Source: Hyperoplus lanceolatus (lineage: Eukaryota; Chordata; Actinopteri; Uranoscopiformes; Ammodytidae). From it: a stretch of 64,000 nt of DNA. The translations under genes were made by a program, and so were the position numbers. Below, in pieces: positions 54,699 to 64,000 of the stretch. Position 1 is the stretch's first letter. Each line of letters begins with the position of its first letter. The DNA lies in contig CM049395.1 of assembly GCA_026929865.2 (NCBI GenBank), forward strand, positions 13,210,001-13,274,000, written 5' to 3'. The notes beneath the pieces are model-generated. The model did not search any database, had not been told where the DNA came from, and saw only the letters and a program-made list of their open reading frames with translations.

Positions 54699-56535
54699 AT
54701 ATGTGGTGATTTGTTCAGTTACTCTGTTTCCCAATTAACTTAATAATTGACTGTCACAGCCTTCTATTTACCTTTAGTTTGAAGATAGGAGAGAAGAAAA
54801 TTCGATGTTGAAATTCAAAGATTACATCAGCCTCTTTAAATCAGCATAACAAACTACTGCTTATTAAAAATCCTTCACTATCGTGGTGATGATACATTAC
54901 AGCAAGTTTGTGAGATTGCAGCACTGGCACTGGGTTAAAAATCAATGTGAATAATATAGTAAGCAATAAGGAACAAAATATGATTAATTGCTGTTGGCCG
55001 CAGTCTTTGGATATAATGGCCTTTAGCAGAGTAAGAATTCATTCAGTTGAAGAAAATGACGATAATATTACACTGTCGGGCTTTAAGCATTTCAGGTTTC
55101 CTTGGGCTTTGAAATACCACAATAAAGGAGGAGTGGAGGACAGGAAGGTTGCAGGGAAAGAGAAATAGGGGATAGCCAGAGGGAGCACAGAGAATAGAGG
55201 GAACTGAGAAAAATTAAGGAAGGGTAAATGATATAAGCGTAGAGGTTATGGTGTAGAAAGGAGGAAGGTAGTTTAAGAGCTGGGAAGACCTGAGTTAAAT
55301 ACTACATTTGATAAACAGAGACCATTTTGAGTAATCGGATGGAAAATCTGTAGAGAAGTGAAAATAACAGCTGTAATGCCATTCCAGATAGCTGCTTATA
55401 TTGCATGTGAAGGGTTTATTCAAGATAAGCTGTTTATGTGTTCTTTATATTCAGGTCACCAAAATCCCTGTACACATAAATAAACAGGTATAGCGGGCTC
55501 CCCAAAGACTGGGAAAACAAATGGAAAAGTTGCCTCGATCTATTTGCAAATATTGGTGCGGTCCTATCTGTATTCCTCAGGAAATATAGACTGTATCCTT
55601 GCTATCCTAAATAGGACAATGCCATGTACATAAACAAGCAAAACAAAATTGTATTTATATATTTATGTTGGTCTGAAATTAAGTGTTAAGTGTGATTTTA
55701 TGGATATTACAGGATGACAGGATATGATCAGTATAGAATCATAACATTGGCAGTTGCATGCATGCAGACTTTCTGAATACGAATACTGGTAGATTGAATT
55801 TTTGATGTAACTCAATAAATCCAAAGTGTCTCATATAAATGTTTTTGTTTAAATGACTTATTTCCTAGATTAGTCAGAACCGTCATTATGATTCATGGAA
55901 GGAAACAACATGATGAAATACATGCACTGAGAGGGACTGATGACCCTCTCAACTGTAAGCAGAAGCAGCTTTGTGACCTGTTGACATTTCACTTGCTATA
56001 TGGAGGCAAAACGATACAGACAGGGCCATTCACCGTGATAAAGCCTTTGGAGTATAGCAGGCACCATCAACACAAATGCCTTGAGGTCTTCCTGTCTCCC
56101 TGACCCTATTTCTGTCACTCATTCTGTCCCCCTTTTGTCTGCCTTCATTCTCTATTCCATATGCACAGCCATCTTTACATTTCACCAATGTCCTGGTGAA
56201 ATAAAGTTCACATTAGCCAGTAACTGCACTCTTACGCCTCTCTGACCTCACTCAGCATGAAGGATTCAAAGTATTACAGTCAAGCAGGCTACCATCCTGG
56301 AAATTGAGAGTAAATGTTGGATTTTCCAGCAAAACAAAATAAAAAATCGGAAATGAAATCATAGCTTTGTGGTCCTGATGGAGGTTATAATTGTATGTGG
56401 CAATACAATTAACATCTGGAGAAGGGAAATAAGGAATGACATGACATGATTAGACTATAAGTCTCTTCTGACAAACTGAAAGCAAAAAATTCACTTTCTC
56501 CAGTAAATAAAAAAAGGACAACGGTCCTGGCAGTG

Positions 56536-56743
<208 letters not shown>

Positions 56744-57474
56744 AAGTTACAGCTACTCAACCTGACATTCAACCCGCCAGCTAGCAGACAGGAACATGAA
56801 ACAGGAAATTGCTTTTGGGACAGCCAATCAGGAAAAGCTCTGGATAAACAGGAAGAACCCGTCACAGTGGCTGTGTCAGGTGTCAGTCATTTTTACAATG
56901 ACTTGCCCACATGCCTCAATGAAACCGTCAATCATCTCTTAATCCCACCTCTGGAGAAACGTATTTAGGATTGTATTAATTTGTGCATAGTGGACGCCAA
57001 TTCAATTAAGTCTTCAGGCCTGTTCAGTGAAATCTCAACCATATAACTGCTACATATCCCCCCGTATCTGTTTTGCCTTTGCATCTGCACTGTTACTCAT
57101 ATAATAAAAGGAAAAATGCAAAACACTGCCGAAACAACAAAACTTTTTGTCTCACACAACTCCTTTTGTTGAAATGTGATTAACCCTCCTGTATATGTTC
57201 CGGGTCAAATTGACCCGTTTTGAAGTTTGAAGATCTAGGAAAAATAGTTAAAAGTACTTTTTCAGTATGAAACTTCTTCTGCTTGCCTTAATTAGGGTAA
57301 TCAACATATAATATGAAAATAGTTCATCTCACATAGTTGCAACCACCCCCTGCATGTTTATATCACATAGATACTGTTCGGGTCAAGTTGACCCAGCAGT
57401 AAAACTGGAGGTAAAAGGGTGTCAAATGTAAGACTATTTCTTTCTTTACAACTGTGAGACATATTTCACCCAAA

Positions 57475-57476
<2 letters not shown>

Positions 57477-57522
<46 letters not shown>
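57477..57522. repeat. (AC)n microsatellite
   Basis: About 22 AC units within the left part of the piggyBac element. Confidence 0.95.
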
Positions 57523-57528
<6 letters not shown>

Positions 57529-57699
57529 AGAGAGACACAGGTGCAAGTGTTACGACTTTTGACGGGAACCATTATGTTCTCGCGGGAACACTCCACCCAC
57601 ATTCAGTGGCCACTCAACAGGGGAGGGGCAAAACATATAAAAGATTATCTGCATGGGAGTCCTACCAACATTACACTCTGTCAGGCAGACCTTTACAAA

Positions 57700-58328
57700 A
57701 TGAGCAGTAGAAGCAAAAGGATGACAGTCCACGAAGCTCTGGAAGTCATCATTGATCATGCTAGTGAAATAGAGGAGGATGTATCTTGAGCTAAATTCTG
57801 ATTCTAATGATTCTGATTTTGAACCAGATGAGGGAATTGCTATTCCTATTCCTCCAAGCAAGACATTCATGTAAAAAAAATGTGAAATACAGTGAATACT
57901 TCATCCCCAAATATGCGTCAGGCAAAACTCACTGCAGAAAACATAATAAAGACAGTGTCAGGGCCCACTAGGATGGCAGTGACTTGTGTGACTGACATCA
58001 AGTCAGTGAGCTGGTCATGCCAGATTCAATACAGAATTCTGGAAATGCCTAATGTAGAAGGGAGGTGTGTTTTAATGGGAGAAGTGGAAGAAACTAGATA
58101 AAACACATTTAGATGCGTATTTGGGGCTCCTCATCCTGGCTGGGGTCTATAAGTCGAATGATGAATCAACAGCCAGTCTGTGGGATGCAGAGACAGGCAG
58201 GGCTATATTTCAAGCCACAATGTCTCTTGAAACTTTGCACATTTTCTCCAGAGTAATCAGACTTGATAATCGAGAAACAAGGGCTGGTAAATGGGAGAGA
58301 GACAAGCTGGCAGCTGTTGGGACAGTGT
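57700..58328 (+). pseudogene. piggyBac transposase N-terminal part, broken
   Basis: ATG at 57700 begins MSSRSKRMTVHEALEVIIDH, followed after a frameshift near 57785 by an acidic SDSNDSDFEPDEG stretch typical of piggyBac N termini. The start of the catalytic domain follows at about 58115-58320: LDAYLGLLILAGVYKSNDES, LWDAETGRAIFQATMS, RVIRLDNRETRAGKWE, DKLAAVG. At least two frame changes separate these pieces, and the first catalytic Asp region beyond DKLAAVG is missing here. Confidence 0.8.
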
Positions 58329-58375
58329 GAGACAAGAGGGTAGAGCAACTTCCACTACTCTATAACCCAGGCACA

Positions 58376-58575
58376 TTATGCATTATTCTTCTTCTCTGGG
58401 GCTCCTCCAACAGGCTTTTCAGTGTAAACCTGCATGTTCAATGCATAGCTGGTGTTTGCATCACATGCTGCCCGGATTTTTATCCCATATTTAGCTGGTT
58501 TGGAAGGCATGTATTGCCTTAATGGGCAGCAACCTCTGAATGCCACCAGCATTTCATACACTGTGATATTAGGGC
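58376..58575 (-). pseudogene. piggyBac transposase internal segment, inverted
   Basis: On the minus strand this encodes VAFRGCCPLRQYMPSKPAKY, then GIKIRAACDANTSYALNMQV and YTEKPVGGAPE. This is the well-conserved piggyBac block (FRGRCPFRQYMPSKPAKYGIK, CDAxTSYVLNMQVYTGK) that should follow the plus-strand part, but it is in reverse orientation. Confidence 0.82.
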
Positions 58576-58586
58576 CTGGGTTATTT

Positions 58587-58867
58587 TTTTCATTTATTTT
58601 TTATATTTTTTAACCTTTATTTATACAGGTAAATCCCATTGAGACCGAAGACTCTTTTGCAAGGGAGACCTGTTTTCCTTTCCCACGTTACCATTCACAC
58701 ACACATACCGATAGCAGGCTAAGTATCGACATTCACACGAGGCAAGGTGGGTGAAGTGTCTTGCCCAAGGACACAACAACCATGACACAGGTGGCAGGGC
58801 GGGGATCGAACCTCCAACCCTTTGATCATCAGCCGACCCGCTCTACCAACTGAGCCACAGTTGCCCT
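58587..58867 (-). mobile_element. V-SINE-type SINE nested in piggyBac
   Basis: On the minus strand: the head GGGCAACTGTGGCTCAGTTG, B box GGTTCGATCC, the centre CCTTGGGCAAGACACTTCAC, the tail GAGTCTTCGGTCTCAATGGG and TAAATAAAGGTTAAAAAA. It is full length and of the same subfamily as 31589-31844 and 33194-33480. Confidence 0.9.
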
Positions 58868-61270
58868 TATTATAGAGTAATGTTGGTCTTTCAAAAGTAA
58901 TAAAGTGGTGAAACATTTAAAAAAAAAGTTTGAACATATATTTTTTAATGAAAAACGAGTGAATTATCCTAATTGAACCATTCCTTGTTAGAGGTAAGGA
59001 ACACCATTGCACTAAATATTGATAGACTAGTTAGTAATGGAGTTAGTAATGAAATGTTCACACTGCTTTTTAGGATGTTTTTGGTTTAGGACATCTTTTG
59101 GATAATAAACATGCACCTGGTCAAATTGATCCGGGAACACCATTGATGTTCCTGACAAATGAACACAACAGGAGGGTTAAGTGGTTATTTCACTCAATTT
59201 AAATCAGCAATCACTTACATTATATTGTATTATCATTATCGTTCACAAACATCATTTCAGTTTGCACCAATTCATGTAACTGGATTGTGTTTCTGCCAAA
59301 TTCAAAACACATTTTACCTTGGAATAGTCTTTAAAAATGTAATTAATAATATTTAATTATCATTTATTTAATGTGCAAAAATTAAATTTTCAACCTGTGA
59401 ACAACTAGGGATGTGAGGACCGATCATTTAAAATCAGAAAGGGCCCCTTCAAAGGGATTCAGAGGTTGCAGTCACCATTTTCCAAGTGGCAAAATATTGG
59501 GCGTCCCCTCCGGAGCACTCCCTATCTTTCCCCTGCATTGCAGAGGGTGGGTTGACAGGGGTCCTTGAATGTTACACTGTCAGAGTCGAGTCATGTGTGT
59601 ATGTGTGTGAGCACTTGGGTGTGTGTAATCTGTCACAGCCTGGAGAAGCGATCAACGGCTCAAACAGTTCGAGGGGCCACTTAAGACCTGACACAGAGAC
59701 ACATACATACACAGACACACAAACCATGTGAATGCCACTGTTGATGTGTATACCGTTCTGCGGGTGACAGGACTAACCGGGCAATTATTCCCCAATCTTT
59801 TTGTTTGCATCTATGCTGCTATCCTCTCTGCCTCCTTTACTCCACTTATTTATCTGTCAACCCATCCCTTTCTTTTCTCCCTTTCCAATCATGGACATTT
59901 TTTTTTTACACAGGGATGTCATTTATCAGTAAAAGTCAGTTGACTAGAATTGGAGCCACATGGTTTTTATAGGAGATGATGTTCGATAAAAGAACTGCTA
60001 TGATTTATATTTACCACTTGAAAAAGATTAATAAAATTGTTAGACTCCAAAATGGTATTGCACACACCATGCCTCATCACAATGTCTTCCCGGGTACCGA
60101 CATACCTGGGTCGCCTAGACATTTGTATTTACTGAATTGAAATGTCACCTTGCACAGTTTTGTGGGTTATCTTATTTGTGACTGAAACAGGCAGAGAAAG
60201 AGTGAATGCATCCTTATGTTTGAGAAGTATTTAAAAGATATGTTGCAAATGGTTAAAAACAACAGATGTAATAATTGATATCAACCAGACAACAATGCAG
60301 ATGTCAAATGATCGTAACAAAATATTACAGACTGGTGTAGAAAGGCATAAAAAAATTATTAATTTCCTTAACATTTATAGTTAGTTATTTTTCAGTCACA
60401 CACTGAATCCCAGGAGCTGTACATTTCTATTTTTCTAGGCCGACTGTCGATTTTTAAGTAGACACTGCGCATTGGCATATGGGTTGTTATTACCAGTCTA
60501 AACACAATTCCTTTGTACTTTCCCTACTCTAGACTTTTTTTTCACAGCAGTTCTAGTAACTTCAGCAAGCAACAACCCTGCATGCTTAACCAATAGGGCC
60601 GCCTCTACCACCCACCCCCCCTGCAAAAACACATCTAAGCCTTTAAATGGAAATCTGTTGATATTCTGAACAAACCAATGTGAATTCCAACGGCGCAAGT
60701 CTATAAACTAGAGTGTTTATGTTCCAACAGAGTGGCAATTTTCACACGCGACCGCAGACAATGTGAGTGAAAACAACAATTTGTCACCTTCCCTGTGGGA
60801 TTTCAATACGTCAGGAAAATCAACATGACTCCTGCGTAGGTCATCAATTAGTAGTTGTATCTGTCCTCTCCAAACAACATCGTTAGTCCTCTTTTAATAT
60901 TAAACAGCCACCCCCCTGAAAAGAAAACAAGTTAGAGAAAATTGCAGTGAAAACAACAACCATTCACTTTAAAGTGAACAAGTCAGCTAACAGAACAATA
61001 AAGCCTCTAGTCCACACTTTTTTTGGTAAGAGGTATAGATCGTGTCCCCACTAAGTTTACATAGAACAAGGATGTGGTGTCCACTTTGTTTGCATGTCTA
61101 TGCTGCTCACCTCTCATCCGTCAGTGGTGATTGTGCGTGTCTGCTTACAATTATCGGCCCACTTAGCACGTGGAGTGTCACGGCTGCTGATTTTCACAAA
61201 GACGTGTGTGCCCTCCGACACACAGTATCTATCTAGTCCACACTATGCTCCATGTATGAAGCATGCCTCA

Positions 61271-62713
<1,443 letters not shown>

Positions 62714-63540
62714 TCAACAACAAACAACATTGTGAGAAAGCTTAGACGGGCGTTGCTACACAGAGCTCTAATAAGGCACAGGCGCCCCAACAATTCTGAA
62801 TGCTTGCTCTAAGTATGAAATGTTCTATACAACCTGCCCATGCTTGGCCCCAATATTACTGCCATTTATAGTCTGCTGCTGAAATTGAAACTACTTGGCT
62901 TCAGGTAAAAGGTAGAGGAAATTAATCTCTATACAGAGATGCATTTTAAAGACATGAGCCCCCAGACATTTGGGAGTGAATTTTAAGGCTCCCAAGCATT
63001 CTCTATTGCTTTCAAATGTTTCTCTCCTGGATGGTTCAAATTTTCTGCACATTCAAAACATATCACACATGTTTTGGGATGTTTTTATTTTAGGGCACGT
63101 GTGTCACTGCTCATGACTGAGCACAAGTGTTGACTCACATGAGAGAAAAAGATATTCCTTAATTTGTCCCGCAGCGCAAGAAGGGAAGTTGAGAAAGGAG
63201 CTGAGCTGCTCAAATGCCCCTCTGATATGACCTTAGGGCAATGAAATGAAAGTGAAGGGCTTGTGTGCTAGGGGGGGGCGCCCCAAAGGGAAAAACAAAA
63301 CACGCTTAATGTACGCTCTCAGGTCAAACCAGAAGGGAACATGAACATCTCTAATGCCCCTTGTCTGACCTTAAAGCAAGTGTGGAAGCCGACAGGTTAA
63401 ATCCATTGGTTTGAAAAAAGATTTAAAAAAGGGCACTCAGGAACTCTGGACAGAAAGGACAGGGGCATAATCTGATCAACTGTGTTAGGAAGTTCAACTG
63501 GTCATAATTTCCACTATTTATTTCAAGCTAATATAAAAAC

Positions 63541-63640
63541 TAGGGCTGTCAAACGATTAACATTTTTAATCAGATTAATCACAGGATTCTGTTGATTAAT
63601 CACAATTAATCACGATTAATTTTACCAATAATATAATAAT
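63541..63640 (+). mobile_element. Left end of a hAT-like element (partial)
   Basis: TAGGGCTGTCAAACGATTAA followed by several ATTAATC words in alternating orientation is the end of a common fish non-autonomous hAT family. The opposite end is not within the window, so true length is unknown. Confidence 0.6.
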
Positions 63641-63932
63641 AATAATAAATATGCCCGGAAAATTCGAATTATCTATATCTATTGTTGTATGAACGGAAAG
63701 ATAAAGGACAGGAGGTGGATATGTACATTTAAAATTAGTATTTGTATTAATTAAAAATCCAAATGATGGTGTTAATACTACATTTAAATCAAACTAAAAT
63801 ATATACCTACCACACCATAATTCAATTGGTCTGTCTCTTGACTATGTCTTTGGGCAAACATAGGCTATATAATGGCATTTATTTGGTGAATCTATAGGTT
63901 GTGCATTCTTGAATACAACTTGATTACAGTCC

Positions 63933-63937
<5 letters not shown>

Positions 63938-63968
<31 letters not shown>
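63938..63968. repeat. (GT)n microsatellite
   Basis: About 15 GT units. Confidence 0.93.
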
Positions 63969-63973
<5 letters not shown>

Positions 63974-64000
63974 TTATACACGCGACCACATCGTAGGGGA

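Larger units (their letters stand above)
57184..59176. mobile_element. piggyBac transposon, rearranged, TTAA target site
   Basis: TTAA at 57180-57183 and at 59177-59180 flank inverted ends CCCTCCTGT and ACAGGAGGG, diagnostic for piggyBac. Subterminal palindromes (CGGGTCAAATTGACCCG at 57201-57217 and GGGTCAAGTTGACCC at 57380-57394) are likely binding or structural sites. Transposase pieces are present on the plus strand (57700-58320) and, inverted, on the minus strand (58376-58561). It carries a nested SINE. It is broken and cannot move by itself. Confidence 0.9.

Overview
The window is vertebrate nuclear DNA, most likely from a ray-finned (teleost) fish. It is AT-rich and crowded with (CA)n, (TA)n and (GA)n microsatellites. 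It carries Tc1, hAT, piggyBac, Harbinger-like and pogo-like DNA transposons, V-SINE-type SINEs and Jockey-superfamily LINEs, a mix typical of teleosts. No bacterial, phage or CRISPR feature is present.

The only host gene I can support is a stretch of a giant gene on the minus strand encoding a CUB and Sushi multiple domains protein, best matched to csmd1. Nine exons (62437-62631, 61272-61479, 45605-45717, 44510-44587, 36304-36385, 33746-33870, 25967-26088, 2592-2695, 2118-2230) have matching splice phases at every join. Together they give 1140 bp, or 380 codons, without a stop: Sushi, CUB, linker, Sushi, CUB. These correspond to the second to fifth ectodomain modules of CSMD1. Signal peptide, first CUB and everything after the third CUB lie outside the window, so the whole window is the inside of one transcription unit. 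About 98 percent of it is intron.

Layout from low to high coordinate: 1-2.7 kb holds the two exons that finish CUB3. 2.7-26 kb is one 23 kb intron with a pogo-like element (3.0-4.8 kb) carrying a nested Tc1 derivative, a Harbinger-like MITE at 7.4 kb, a local duplication at 8.9-11.3 kb whose second copy contains a second Harbinger-like MITE, a multi-level nest of elements at 15.1-20.2 kb, and a hAT element at 23.8-24.9 kb. 26-34 kb carries the CUB3 start exon, a LINE fragment, several SINEs, a pogo-like element and the second half of Sushi2. 34-46 kb carries three exons, a paired unclassified repeat and a V-SINE. 46-61 kb is one 15.5 kb intron with a pogo-like element, a purine-rich tract and a TTAA-flanked piggyBac with an inverted internal part. 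61-64 kb carries the CUB2 start exon, the Sushi1 exon and the edge of a hAT-like element.

The most useful second-look items are a SINE starting about 16 nt into the intron after the 33746-33870 exon, facing an inverted partner; a Tc1 derivative whose internal deletion keeps an open frame joining the DNA-binding domain to the C terminus; four TA-flanked elements sharing GGGGAGA-type ends with internal hairpins; a duplicated locus that preserves an empty insertion site; and a LINE and SINE that appear to share a 3' tail. I did not find a convincing new biochemical system.
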